Of a DNA stretch of 64,000 nucleotides, positions 44,645 to 53,739 are shown one piece after another. The stretch's first letter is position 1. Every line of letters starts with the position of its first letter. This DNA comes from Nitrosomonas oligotropha (lineage in GTDB: Bacteria; Pseudomonadota; Gammaproteobacteria; Burkholderiales; Nitrosomonadaceae), in the NCBI RefSeq assembly GCF_900106555.1, contig NZ_FNOE01000017.1, positions 1-64,000 of the forward strand, read 5' to 3'. The translations under genes and the position numbers were made by a program. The notes beneath the pieces were generated by a model. That model worked only from the letters and a program-made list of their open reading frames with translations. It did not search any database and was not told where the DNA came from.

Positions 44645-47600
44645 TATGCCGCCTCCTGCAAAGGTGTTGCTTCCGTGCTCGGGATGACATGCAGATTGTC
44701 TTGCAGCGTGGGCGATTGATTGACTTGCTTACGCAGGAAGTCTTGCGCTTGCGCGTGCGTGGCAAAATAAGCGTCTTTGCTATGCGGACTGTTATTTATG
44801 GTCGAAGCCACCACGTAACCGGTTTCTTTTACGATGACTTTCTGCTCGACTGGTGCTTTTTGCGCCTTGTAATTTGCCGAAAGTGCTGATTTCGACGCGG
44901 CGTTGCGGCCTAAAAAGTGATTGAAGAATTCGGCGCCGATGGCGACAAAACGGATCAGCAATGAAACAAAATTGTTATCGATGATACTTTGCTCGTAACG
45001 CACCACACGCTTAACCGCCGCGGACGATTTTAGTTGCTGGTTGCTCACCGACAGTTCGATACCGGCGTTTTGTTTTTCGTAGGAGGGCGCGTTCAATTTA
45101 TTGGCATCGCTCAAGTTTTTATACTGTGCGGTGGCGAACGATTCCTTGGTATCCGCCACCTTGGCCAAGCCGGTGTCGATCACTTCGACGGTCAGCCGTT
45201 TGGCGTCTTTCGGTTTCTGATTGCCGACTTTATCGAGATCGAGATCGAGCGGGATGGCGCGCTGGTTGACGCGCAACACGCCGACTGGATGCAAAATCAA
45301 ATCGCTCGTGCTTTCGATGACGCGTAGTGATACCAGCAATTGACTGGATGCCGGTAATTCGGCCGTCCAATTATCCAGTTTGTCGAATTCCGCCGTGATC
45401 AGCGGCATGATATCGATGGACGGCAGCGTGGTGTTTTCGTCCTCGCCCCAGGTGTGGCTGAAGGGTACGTCGATATCCCAGAATAGCAGGGAGATGGAGC
45501 CTTCGCCTTCGATGTGCCACGGCGATGTGCCTTCCAGCTCGCCCCGCATGTGCACACCGAACAAACCGACGCCGAACACTTTGACGTCGAACGATGCGGA
45601 AATGGTGATGATGAAATAAAACGGCGAAAACTGGAACAGCGCGTCGAAGCCGACATGGCCGGAAATATTGAACGCACTGAGGCCGAAATAAACTTCCGCC
45701 TTGGCGCCGAATTGCACGGTGTTGGAGGTGACGGCGAAATAACCTTCCACGCGGATGCGCGCGAAGGATTCATTCAGGATATTGATCGCAATCCGGTTGG
45801 GATTAGGAAAAGGCAGTGGAGGCGGCTTGAAGGAGGGATGAAAGCCGCCCACACTGATGACAAAATTGGCATCGTTACCCCAAGCGATCAGTAACCCCAT
45901 ATCGCCGTCGATGGTCAGAAAAATCACCCGCGAATCGTACAGACTGGCATAAAACCACAATCGCTGTTTATCCACTTCCAACGCGCCGATGAAACTGACC
46001 TGAATGATGATCAACGCTGCGTCCTCATCGGGCAGCGCGACCTTCAGCACGCCGAGAATGGCAATATTGCCCGGCGGTATTTCGACGATGATGCCGAGCG
46101 ATGCGCTGACCAATGTCGGTGTTCCCCAACCCAGCTTAGCCATCGGGCCGATCAGAAACACATCCTGCGCGGGTGGGAAGAATTGACGCAGATCGCTGAT
46201 GATGCGTGGCGCATTTTCGATGATATTGTCCGGGAACATGATGCTGTTGATCGATCCGGTGCGCACTCCGGCGGCGATCACTTCCAGTTCCATGGTACGG
46301 TTCAGACCGAGCAATCCGCCGACGGCGTTCAGCGTAAAACCGAAACCCAATTGGAACGGCGTGCCGAATTCGGCGCTGAGAATGATCAACAACGAGAAAC
46401 CTTCGGAACCATCAGGCATGCGCGTCGTGATCAGGCCGATCGCTTTGACGGTGACGATGCCGCTGAACATCAATTCCAATGCACCGGCGTATTCTTCCTT
46501 GTCGAAGTCAAAGTAGAGATAACCGCCGCCTTTGACGATACCGACATCGAGCGACAATCCGACACCATTCGGCGGTTTGAAGCCCAAGCTGATGTCGACC
46601 GGTCCGGCATTGCCGCTGCGGTTATCGACCAAGGCGAAATCGATCGCCAAGCCGATGTTTTCCACGACAGCGGCGAGCGGGCCCAGCGCGGCTTTGATAT
46701 CCGTTGAAATGGCGGTGGGGAATTTATTGTTTTCGATACCGACGGAAAAGGTTAATGCGCTGACTTCCACAGGGCCGAGATTCAAGTGCAGCGGCAATTG
46801 GATTTCCAGTGCGCTGCTGCCGGTAAAAAACAGACCGTCCTTGCTGTTGTAACCGAACGCCACGCCGAAATCGGAATTGAGCTGGACACCGCTCAAAATG
46901 TCGGTGATAAAACCGTCGCCATCGGCAAACGAGATCGATAGTTTGCCAGCGCCGATTTCACCGCCGACGGTAAAATCGGCGGCCGACTGTCCGCCGTTGC
47001 CTTGAATCCGGCCGCCGAAGTTGACGCCGAATTTACCGACTTCCAATCGGCTGCCGTCCGGATCGCCAATCAATAGATACGGTGTTGCCGCTTGCGTGCG
47101 GTCGGCGTTGACGCTGAGGTTCAATGAACCGGAAACCGTATCTGCTGCGGAGGTATGAAAAGTGAATTTGGCGGGCGGCTGGATGACTAACTCAGCGCCG
47201 AACGGCAATGTGGCTTGCAAATCCAGGATGACTTTTAAATCGTCGGCGGCAAATTCGATTTTACCGGGACTAAGATTCTGCCGGACCGACAGGCTCAAGC
47301 CATTGGGATTGAGGTCGGTGCGCGGCCGCAGTTGAAAAATGACTGCCTCGAGAATCGGCGTGGGTGCGGTGTCGTCATAGAAGACCGGTGCTTTGAGATG
47401 CAGCAGCAAGCGTTCGAGCCGCTGCAACAAATTCGCCGCGTCGAGGCTGTTGCCGCCCCAGTTGTAATGTGATTGCAAGGCGGTCACCGGCGATTCCAGC
47501 CATTTGCCCAGTTCGTTGAAATGAAAAGTGGAGATGGTGAATTCCGGGTTGCCCGGGTCGGTGGAGCCGACATTGTTACGCTGCCGCTCAAGTATGCCCA

Positions 47601-48042
47601 GCAACTCGAGAAACTCGTTGACGCCGTTGGCGGCATCCAGTGCGCGGACGAGCAAGTAGTTGAACAGCCGTTCGGCAAAATGACTGGATACGCTGGCCGG
47701 AATACCGCCGATTCCCTGCAAGGCGGTCTGCAACTGGTCGATTTTCTGGATCGCGGTGATGACTTGGCTGATCAGTTTTACGCTGATGGTGACAATTTGC
47801 TCGATATTTTCCGCTTCGATGGCTTCCGTCAGATCCCCGGCTTTTTGCAACACGGTTTTGCTGCTGGCAACCAGCGCTTGCATCGGTGAAGCCAGCGACG
47901 ATACCTGTCCGCTGTTGAGCGTAATGCCGAGTTCGGCGAATGTTTGCACCGCGCGCGTACTATTCAGCTCACGCTCCAGCGGCTCCAATACGTTGGAGAT
48001 TTGCAGCAAAACACGCTGTAAGGTATCCACTTCATTTGACAT
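44644..48042 (-). CDS. DUF6603-like giant beta-rich protein
   Basis: 1132 aa. Residues 1-~150 are helical; ~180-870 consist of amphipathic beta strands rich in Gly, with long hydrophobic faces (GGGYLYFDFDKEEYAGAL, ILSAEFGTPFQLGFGFTLNA, FGVGLFGVHMRGELEGTSP), the appearance of DUF6603. Such sequences suggest a long beta-groove or shell, perhaps lipid-binding. No signal peptide. I place the start at ATG 48042, which overlaps the protease stop by 11 nt and has ggagga 8-13 nt upstream, not at 48135. Its stop overlaps the start of the 1104-aa gene. Family is inferred from memory of the pattern; function is unknown. Confidence 0.85.
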   Translation of the reverse strand: MSNEVDTLQRVLLQISNVLEPLERELNSTRAVQTFAELGITLNSGQVSSLASPMQALVASSKTVLQKAGDLTEAIEAENIEQIVTISVKLISQVITAIQKIDQLQTALQGIGGIPASVSSHFAERLFNYLLVRALDAANGVNEFLELLGILERQRNNVGSTDPGNPEFTISTFHFNELGKWLESPVTALQSHYNWGGNSLDAANLLQRLERLLLHLKAPVFYDDTAPTPILEAVIFQLRPRTDLNPNGLSLSVRQNLSPGKIEFAADDLKVILDLQATLPFGAELVIQPPAKFTFHTSAADTVSGSLNLSVNADRTQAATPYLLIGDPDGSRLEVGKFGVNFGGRIQGNGGQSAADFTVGGEIGAGKLSISFADGDGFITDILSGVQLNSDFGVAFGYNSKDGLFFTGSSALEIQLPLHLNLGPVEVSALTFSVGIENNKFPTAISTDIKAALGPLAAVVENIGLAIDFALVDNRSGNAGPVDISLGFKPPNGVGLSLDVGIVKGGGYLYFDFDKEEYAGALELMFSGIVTVKAIGLITTRMPDGSEGFSLLIILSAEFGTPFQLGFGFTLNAVGGLLGLNRTMELEVIAAGVRTGSINSIMFPDNIIENAPRIISDLRQFFPPAQDVFLIGPMAKLGWGTPTLVSASLGIIVEIPPGNIAILGVLKVALPDEDAALIIIQVSFIGALEVDKQRLWFYASLYDSRVIFLTIDGDMGLLIAWGNDANFVISVGGFHPSFKPPPLPFPNPNRIAINILNESFARIRVEGYFAVTSNTVQFGAKAEVYFGLSAFNISGHVGFDALFQFSPFYFIITISASFDVKVFGVGLFGVHMRGELEGTSPWHIEGEGSISLLFWDIDVPFSHTWGEDENTTLPSIDIMPLITAEFDKLDNWTAELPASSQLLVSLRVIESTSDLILHPVGVLRVNQRAIPLDLDLDKVGNQKPKDAKRLTVEVIDTGLAKVADTKESFATAQYKNLSDANKLNAPSYEKQNAGIELSVSNQQLKSSAAVKRVVRYEQSIIDNNFVSLLIRFVAIGAEFFNHFLGRNAASKSALSANYKAQKAPVEQKVIVKETGYVVASTINNSPHSKDAYFATHAQAQDFLRKQVNQSPTLQDNLHVIPSTEATPLQEAA

Positions 48043-49588
48043 CAATGGTTTCCTCCATGCGTGCGGTGTGATCGCTGAATTCATTGGAGCCGGATGCATT
48101 CTCAAACTGCTTAACAAATTCGTGCAGATTGTCAAAACTGTTGATGAACCCCATTACTTCGCCAAAGTAACGCTGAATGACTTGCTGCAAAGACTCGCTG
48201 CCATGCTGCGTGAGCACCTCGGCCATACGCCGGATCATCTGGTCACGCGTGATGCCTTCCACTTCAAACGGAATCAGATGCGCGGGATCGCGCGCATTGT
48301 TGACGAAGTGCGCCAGGAATGCGGGGCCTTTGCTGCGATGCCAAGCCACGGTGACAGGCCGACGGTGATTGACGAGCGCGACGACTTCCTGGCGATGATC
48401 GAGAATCCGCTGGTAAATCTCAGCGCCTTTGCGCGTGTTCAGAAAACGCTCGCGTACTTCGGTGGTGTGGTTGATGCCGGTGAATATACCTTCGACATCG
48501 TTTAATGTTTGCCCGGCGGGACCGACTGGCGGGTTGGCGGTGGTGATGGGGGTGATACTGAGTAAATCGATGACTGGATGAATATGACAAGCATAGGCAA
48601 TTGCCGGATTACTGCCGGATTTAGCGAAGACTATGCCAACCAGCTTATTTTGCGCATTTACCAGGGCCGAACCGGAATCGCCATGTTCGACAAAGCGAAT
48701 AATGCCATCACAGTCGGCTTCAGTCGCTTCAATTGTGATGTGCCATCCTTTTGTACCGGTAGGATCGCCGATACCAATGACTTTACCTTTTGTTTTGCTG
48801 GTTCTTCGGCCAACTTTATAGACGACATAATCGCTGACGCCAAGATCAGTTTGCTTAACACGATCCACGTCTTCCAGTTTGCTGTTACCGCCGATGTTCA
48901 AGCCACGGATTTCGTTCTTATACGAAACCCCGCAATTGGTGTTGCACCAGCTTGAGATACAAATATCGAGTTTTGCGGTAGCAGCGTCTACAAAAAAATC
49001 TACGGCAGCTTCGCTGGGATAAGCGTATGAGTGGATGCCCTCTTTGCCAGCATTATTAATTTTGCCGATCGGGTGCCGCTGCTCTTGGTCAAGTACTATG
49101 GCCACCTGGCCATTTTGTTCAACAAATTTTGGTTGATATACGGTATCACTTACAGTCGCTCCACCAAAGGTCAATACATGATTGTTCGACACTAATACTA
49201 CATTTTCCGGTCCGCTGACACCGTTCAAAGTGGCAAAAAAACCCAGAGTTCCATTGTCGTACAGATTATTTGAGTCGGTTCTAAAGCCTGAAATGGAAAT
49301 GCCACCAATCAGTGGTGAGTGATGATCCATATCCTGGCAATGTACAGGTGTGATATCCGGCACTACAAGAACATCGGTTGGAATGCCTTTGTATTCCTTC
49401 GGGATGATCTCGGCGGGATTCAAGTCTTCCGGTTTGCGTTTTTCTTTGACGAATACACGAAACGAAATCTGGTTCGTGGTTTTACCGCCGATTTCTTTCA
49501 GACCGAATTCGACACCGATCACGCCGGGAATTTTTTTCAATTCGACTTCGGCTTCCGCGTGTAATGCAGCCAGTTCTTTTTGATCCAT
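48032..49588 (-). CDS. NAL1-like trypsin-fold serine protease (518 aa)
   Basis: A cytosolic S1-like protease. The N-terminal domain (GVIGVEFGLKEIGGKTTNQ, FRVFVKEKRKPEDL) resembles the NAL1-family prodomain. The catalytic triad candidates are His137 in VSNNHVLTF, Asp208 in AKLDICIS and Ser305 in HGDSGSALV, all in proper order. Residues ~380-518 are an extra, helical domain (QRILDHRQEVVALVNHRRPV, MIRRMAEVLTQHGSESLQQV). No signal peptide. The ATG at 49588 has ggagg at 49596-49600. It overlaps the DUF6603-like gene by 11 nt. Likely processes one of the cluster proteins or a cellular target. Confidence 0.9.
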   Translation of the reverse strand: MDQKELAALHAEAEVELKKIPGVIGVEFGLKEIGGKTTNQISFRVFVKEKRKPEDLNPAEIIPKEYKGIPTDVLVVPDITPVHCQDMDHHSPLIGGISISGFRTDSNNLYDNGTLGFFATLNGVSGPENVVLVSNNHVLTFGGATVSDTVYQPKFVEQNGQVAIVLDQEQRHPIGKINNAGKEGIHSYAYPSEAAVDFFVDAATAKLDICISSWCNTNCGVSYKNEIRGLNIGGNSKLEDVDRVKQTDLGVSDYVVYKVGRRTSKTKGKVIGIGDPTGTKGWHITIEATEADCDGIIRFVEHGDSGSALVNAQNKLVGIVFAKSGSNPAIAYACHIHPVIDLLSITPITTANPPVGPAGQTLNDVEGIFTGINHTTEVRERFLNTRKGAEIYQRILDHRQEVVALVNHRRPVTVAWHRSKGPAFLAHFVNNARDPAHLIPFEVEGITRDQMIRRMAEVLTQHGSESLQQVIQRYFGEVMGFINSFDNLHEFVKQFENASGSNEFSDHTARMEETIDVK

Positions 49589-49653
49589 TACATTACCTCC
49601 ATCCAGTCGGCCAGCAGTGTGCGAATACAATGCATTTTTTCTGTGGCATAGCG

Positions 49654-50517
49654 TTAGTCCTTATTGATAGACCGGGGCGCGCAAAAATCGAAGTACCAAG
49701 GCGTAATCCGCAAACAACTGAGTACCGGATGAATGTGGCACGCATAAGAAATATAGGGATTGTGCATGTGATGGCCCCAGAGCAATCCTACCGCGCGCTG
49801 GTATTGGTCGACGAGTAAAGCGCCGGAATCGCCTTTACGTGAGAACGGCTGTCTAACGCCGTGGCGATCGGGTAACGCTTCGATGATCAACGTGTTGCGG
49901 CACAGTTCGCCATGGATAGTCTCGACCGTGGCTGCGCTGTCAATGATTTTTCCCCACGTTGAATCAGGGCGGCCTAACAAGCGTACTTTGAGTTCCCGTC
50001 CTCTCAGCGTATCCAGCGGATGCACTCGGCCGATCTTTGCGAAGTGGCGGGTTCTTCCTTGAATCCGCTGCGGGTTTTTGCTTTGCTTCAGCAGCAGGCT
50101 GGCTGTTGCGCAATCGATGTAATGGGGTTTTTCCGGTTCTCCCGGATAAGCAAAGGAGAAATGTCCGCACAACCCTTCGCCGTCGATTTTGGCAATGGCA
50201 TTTAAGTGCGGCGCGTCGAAAATGACATGATCATCTTGTTCTTCGTAATCGGGCTGAAAAATAATTTCGTCGTGTTCCGCATCGTTGGCGAACAGAACAT
50301 GCTGGTTGGATACCAGCACCAGCGATTCTCCATCCGGAGCGTTACGTTTGACTGCCAGGAAACCCAGCGTGCCCAGGCCTACGTTGATGTGGTGGAATTG
50401 ATAAATGCCTTTTAAATTGCTAATGGCTGCGCCGACACGCGGCAAAGCGGCATCAAGGTGATGCTCAACCAAAGCGCCCGAGTGGCCGGTCAATTTGAAC
50501 GAGGCATTTGCAGTCAT
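49654..50517 (-). CDS. NAL1-like trypsin-fold serine protease, short (287 aa)
   Basis: Related to the neighbouring 518-aa protease. Triad candidates: His73 in VSNQHVLF, Asp135 in YIDCATASLLL and Ser231 in KGDSGALLVDQ. Shares YISYACHIHPVLSCLRITP at its C-terminus with the neighbour (AYACHIHPVIDLLSITPI) but lacks both its prodomain and helical tail. No signal peptide, so cytosolic. First gene of the minus-strand cluster, 65 bp upstream of the 518-aa protease gene. ATG 50517 with aggtgg upstream; a GTG three codons earlier is possible. Confidence 0.9.
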   Translation of the reverse strand: MTANASFKLTGHSGALVEHHLDAALPRVGAAISNLKGIYQFHHINVGLGTLGFLAVKRNAPDGESLVLVSNQHVLFANDAEHDEIIFQPDYEEQDDHVIFDAPHLNAIAKIDGEGLCGHFSFAYPGEPEKPHYIDCATASLLLKQSKNPQRIQGRTRHFAKIGRVHPLDTLRGRELKVRLLGRPDSTWGKIIDSAATVETIHGELCRNTLIIEALPDRHGVRQPFSRKGDSGALLVDQYQRAVGLLWGHHMHNPYISYACHIHPVLSCLRITPWYFDFCAPRSINKD

Positions 50518-50967
50518 AGTAACCACCTATTAATAAAGCCATAACTGATGAGATACACTCAGTGATGCGCTTAATTATTCAACTTACGCTTATCATCAAA
50601 GATGACTTGAAACGATCAGATGCGGTGATGCTGGTACGGAAATCCCCCTTATGGGTGGATTTTGTTACTACGTTTCTAATTTGACTGAACTTACTAATCC
50701 TTACTAATCAGCAACCGATTTGCCGACTGGATACTTGTTCCGGTGTAGGGTTTTTTTAGGTGGGTATGCGTGTTATTAATTTTTATTGATGAAACATTAA
50801 CCCTTTGTTCGTATTTCATTTTTCTGTTGAAATAGAAAAATAATAACCCCGCTTCAATCCAGAATATACTGAAAACCCGGAAAGCTGTCAAACGAAGCAA
50901 CCCATCTCCGGTTCCGTGCGCTAAACTGATCGATGACGTGTGACGACTATCAATTGCGGGAGGAAAA
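50518..50967. other. Divergent control region of the giant cluster
   Basis: 450 bp between the divergent protease and membrane-protein genes; it must contain promoters for both. No regulator gene or known operator is seen. One inverted repeat is visible at 50640-50662: AAATCCCCC paired with GGGTGGATTT (one bulged base) around TTAT. A 128-codon frame on the minus strand here has no coding character. Confidence 0.55.
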
Positions 50968-51990
50968 ATGCTGAATTCTTCAATTCTGGATATTGCTTTG
51001 GGCATGGTGTTTCTGTTTGTTTTAGTCAGTTTGTTGTGTTCCGCGGTCAACGAGATGCTCGCGCAAGTTTTTCGCATGCGTTCGAAGAATCTTGAGGCGG
51101 GATTGGGAAATCTGCTGCAATCGGGCGAGGGAAATAAACTGGCGGACGATCTCTACAAGCATCCGTTGATCAACGGGCTTTCAAAACCAGGGCAGAAACC
51201 GTCGTATATCCCGCCGAAGAATTTTACCTTGGCATTGATGGACATCATGACCGGCAACACCGGTAAGCTGCCGTCTGACAACAAAGCGTTAATCGAGACC
51301 ATCGAGAAGCAAGGCTTGTTTGCGAAAACTGAAGCGGGCAAGTCGATCATCCTGTTATTGCATGAAGCCGGAGACGATGTTGAAAAAGCGCGCAAGAACT
51401 TAGAAGGCTGGTACAACGATGCGATGGATCGTGTGGGCGGCTGGTACAAGCAGAAAACGCAGGCTGTCATTTTTATCGTTGCGCTGATCGTATGTATCGC
51501 CCTGAACATCGATTCCATCAAAATTTCTCAGACCTTGTGGACCGATATCGCACTCAGGCAAGCGTTGGTTGAAGCGGCTTCTTCGACGGATATTGTTGGT
51601 TTGATGCCGCGACAGTCATCGGAACAGCAGCCGCCAATAGCCGAGGGTGATCAATCAGCAGCACAATCTAACGATCAAACAAAAGTAGATACTGCTATCT
51701 CAAACGCACCGGAAATCAAAGGAATTGAGCAATCTGCGAAGGCTGCCGGTGCCCTAGTCGAGCAAATCCGAGGATTAAATTTGCCGATTGGCTGGAAAGA
51801 AATGAAAAACGGAAAGGAAGTTTGGATATGTAAGGAATTAGATTTAATGGGATGGATCGTCAAAATTATGGGCATCCTGATCACAACTTTCGCCGGATCC
51901 CTCGGTGCACCATTCTGGTTTCAGTTGCTGAATAAGATTGTCGATTTGCGGGCGGCGGGTAAGCAGCCTGCTAAATCTGGCGGACAATAG
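50968..51990 (+). CDS. Multi-pass membrane protein next to giant cluster (340 aa)
   Basis: Membrane segments at ~6-31 (LDIALGMVFLFVLVSLLCSA), ~163-183 (QAVIFIVALIVCIALNIDSI) and ~296-325 (GWIVKIMGILITTFAGSLGA). Between TM1 and TM2 is a ~130-residue helical domain ending in WYNDAMDRVGGWYKQKTQ; between TM2 and TM3 a disordered Gln/Ser/Asp-rich stretch, then a helical part. I recall this as a widespread but uncharacterised type (MLDIAIG... start), without assigned function. Ribosome binding site gggagg. Divergent from the proteases; the shared 450-bp region suggests joint control. Confidence 0.85.
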   Translation: MLNSSILDIALGMVFLFVLVSLLCSAVNEMLAQVFRMRSKNLEAGLGNLLQSGEGNKLADDLYKHPLINGLSKPGQKPSYIPPKNFTLALMDIMTGNTGKLPSDNKALIETIEKQGLFAKTEAGKSIILLLHEAGDDVEKARKNLEGWYNDAMDRVGGWYKQKTQAVIFIVALIVCIALNIDSIKISQTLWTDIALRQALVEAASSTDIVGLMPRQSSEQQPPIAEGDQSAAQSNDQTKVDTAISNAPEIKGIEQSAKAAGALVEQIRGLNLPIGWKEMKNGKEVWICKELDLMGWIVKIMGILITTFAGSLGAPFWFQLLNKIVDLRAAGKQPAKSGGQ

Positions 51991-52131
51991 ATGAGAACAG
52001 GTTGAAGTTTAGTTTTTTGTTCGCTGATCATTGAAATATAATCAATAGCATAGGAATTCTAGTCAATTCCAAACATTCAACTTGGAGTGATAGTAGTTAA
52101 CAGTGGAGGTGTATTTGCTTGCATAGTTCAT

Positions 52132-52785
52132 TTAACATGCTTCATTGTTCCCTTTTTGATTCACACCAATGATAATTCGGAGCTCTAATTCTAGGGCGGT
52201 ACGTGCTTTTGGGACTTCAGTGTTGAAATATTCTGAAGCATTGTCCCAAGCTTCATACTTTTTCTCAAGAGTCCGTTCTGACATTTTGGATTCATCTAGA
52301 CGAATGTACACTCCAAAATCTATTACTTTAGTTCGCATTGCTTTAATAAAAGCATCGAGCTTTTCACATAAGCTGGAAGGAAGATAGATTCGGTTTTTGT
52401 CAAAGCATCGGTAGAACTCTGCAGCTTTGTTCATTGCGGTAATATACTTTTCTCTTTTACTCGGTTCTCCTACCAATTCCATTGGTGATACAAAGTCTTG
52501 CGCAGCCCATTGAGCTTCGACGAGTAAACCATAGACTTCTGCTATAACTTGCGCGCGCTTTTCATGAAGCTTAGAGACTAAGACTTGCTGTTCTTGAGCA
52601 ATAAGATGAAGTTCATGTTTCAGTTTCTCAGCAGTGACAATTGATGTATTGGTTAGCTCTGACTTGAAGCGCTCCAGGTCTTTTGCAACGAGCTGACCAA
52701 GTAATGATCGAGCAAGCCAACCTAATACGCCTAGGAGGATTGTGTTACTGCTAAATGAAATGAGAATAATCTCCCAGAGATTCAT
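52132..52785 (-). CDS. Membrane-anchored coiled-coil hypothetical protein
   Basis: 217 aa. An N-terminal TM helix (~5-30, IILISFSSNTILLGVLGWLA) then a long helical region rich in Lys/Glu (DLERFKSELTNTSIVTAEKL). Contains FYRCFDKNRIYLPSSLCEKL. No family recognised. The DNA is more AT-rich than its flanks, so it may be acquired. It is on the same strand as tyrA, 38 bp downstream. Confidence 0.7.
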   Translation of the reverse strand: MNLWEIILISFSSNTILLGVLGWLARSLLGQLVAKDLERFKSELTNTSIVTAEKLKHELHLIAQEQQVLVSKLHEKRAQVIAEVYGLLVEAQWAAQDFVSPMELVGEPSKREKYITAMNKAAEFYRCFDKNRIYLPSSLCEKLDAFIKAMRTKVIDFGVYIRLDESKMSERTLEKKYEAWDNASEYFNTEVPKARTALELELRIIIGVNQKGNNEAC

Positions 52786-52823
52786 GTGCTAGCTTCTGTG
52801 TATTGAAAGAATTTGTATGTATT

Positions 52824-53717
52824 TTAATCTTTAGTTTTTTTCTTTAACCAACCTTCCCGTATATCTCTTGCCTGCGAAAAAGCCTGTTCCAGTGCGTCAG
52901 CATCATTCTTCTTCAATAATTCTCGCAAGCTGTTCAACTCGGTCTGATACGCCTCAATCTGCGTAAGCAACGCCTCACGATTGGCCAAACAAATGTCGCG
53001 CCACATTTCCGGGGAGCTGCTGGCGATGCGGGTGAAGTCGCGGAAACCGCTGCCAGCGAAGCGCAGTAAGCTTTCCGGATCATCGGTGCTGTGGTTGAGG
53101 TGATTCATCAGGGTAAACGCCAGAATATGCGGCAGGTGGCTGGTGGCGGCGAGTACGCGGTCGTGTTCGTCCGGGGGCATCAGCGAGACTTGGGCATGGC
53201 AGGCTTGCCATAATTGTTGCACGCGTTCGACAGCTGCCATACTGGTTTCCGGCAATGGCGTCAGGATCACATGTTTGTGGGCATACAAATCCGCTTGCGC
53301 CGCTTGCACGCCGCTGTGCTCGGCACCGGCGATCGGGTGGCCGGGAACGAAGTGGTGCCGGTTCTGCATGGAAAGATGGTGGCGGGCTGCGGCGATGACG
53401 TCTTGTTTGGTGCTGCCCGCGTCGGTGACAAGGGTGTTGGCGTGCAGATGCGGCGCGATTTTCTCTAGGGTGCTGGCAGTCTGCCCGACCGGCATAGCCA
53501 GAAACACCAGATCGGCGCCGTTCAACGCGGAGGCGATGTCAGTGGCAATTTCATCGATCACGCCCAATTCAATGGCACGCTGCATATTGGCCTGGCTGCG
53601 CCCGACGCCGGTAATGTGCTTGACCAAACCCGCTTTACGCAGCGCTAGCGCAAATGACCCGCCGATCAAGCCGACGCCGACAATGACCAGTTTATTCAGT
53701 GCCGTGATAGTTGCCAT
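52824..53717 (-). CDS. tyrA: Prephenate dehydrogenase
   Basis: Oxidative decarboxylation of prephenate to 4-hydroxyphenylpyruvate in tyrosine synthesis. 297 aa. Rossmann motif VIVGVGLIGGSFALALRKAG, then HHFVPGHPIAGAEHSG with the substrate-site histidines, and ATSHLPHILAF. Last of the gyrA-serC-serA-pheA-hisC-tyrA genes, 22 bp after hisC. Confidence 0.95.
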   Translation of the reverse strand: MATITALNKLVIVGVGLIGGSFALALRKAGLVKHITGVGRSQANMQRAIELGVIDEIATDIASALNGADLVFLAMPVGQTASTLEKIAPHLHANTLVTDAGSTKQDVIAAARHHLSMQNRHHFVPGHPIAGAEHSGVQAAQADLYAHKHVILTPLPETSMAAVERVQQLWQACHAQVSLMPPDEHDRVLAATSHLPHILAFTLMNHLNHSTDDPESLLRFAGSGFRDFTRIASSSPEMWRDICLANREALLTQIEAYQTELNSLRELLKKNDADALEQAFSQARDIREGWLKKKTKD

Positions 53718-53739
53718 GACTATTGCTGTTTGATGGTAA

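Noticed and set aside
50694..51077. 127-codon minus-strand frame in the giant-cluster control region
   Set aside because: Runs into the start of the membrane-protein gene and has no ribosome binding site or protein-like composition.
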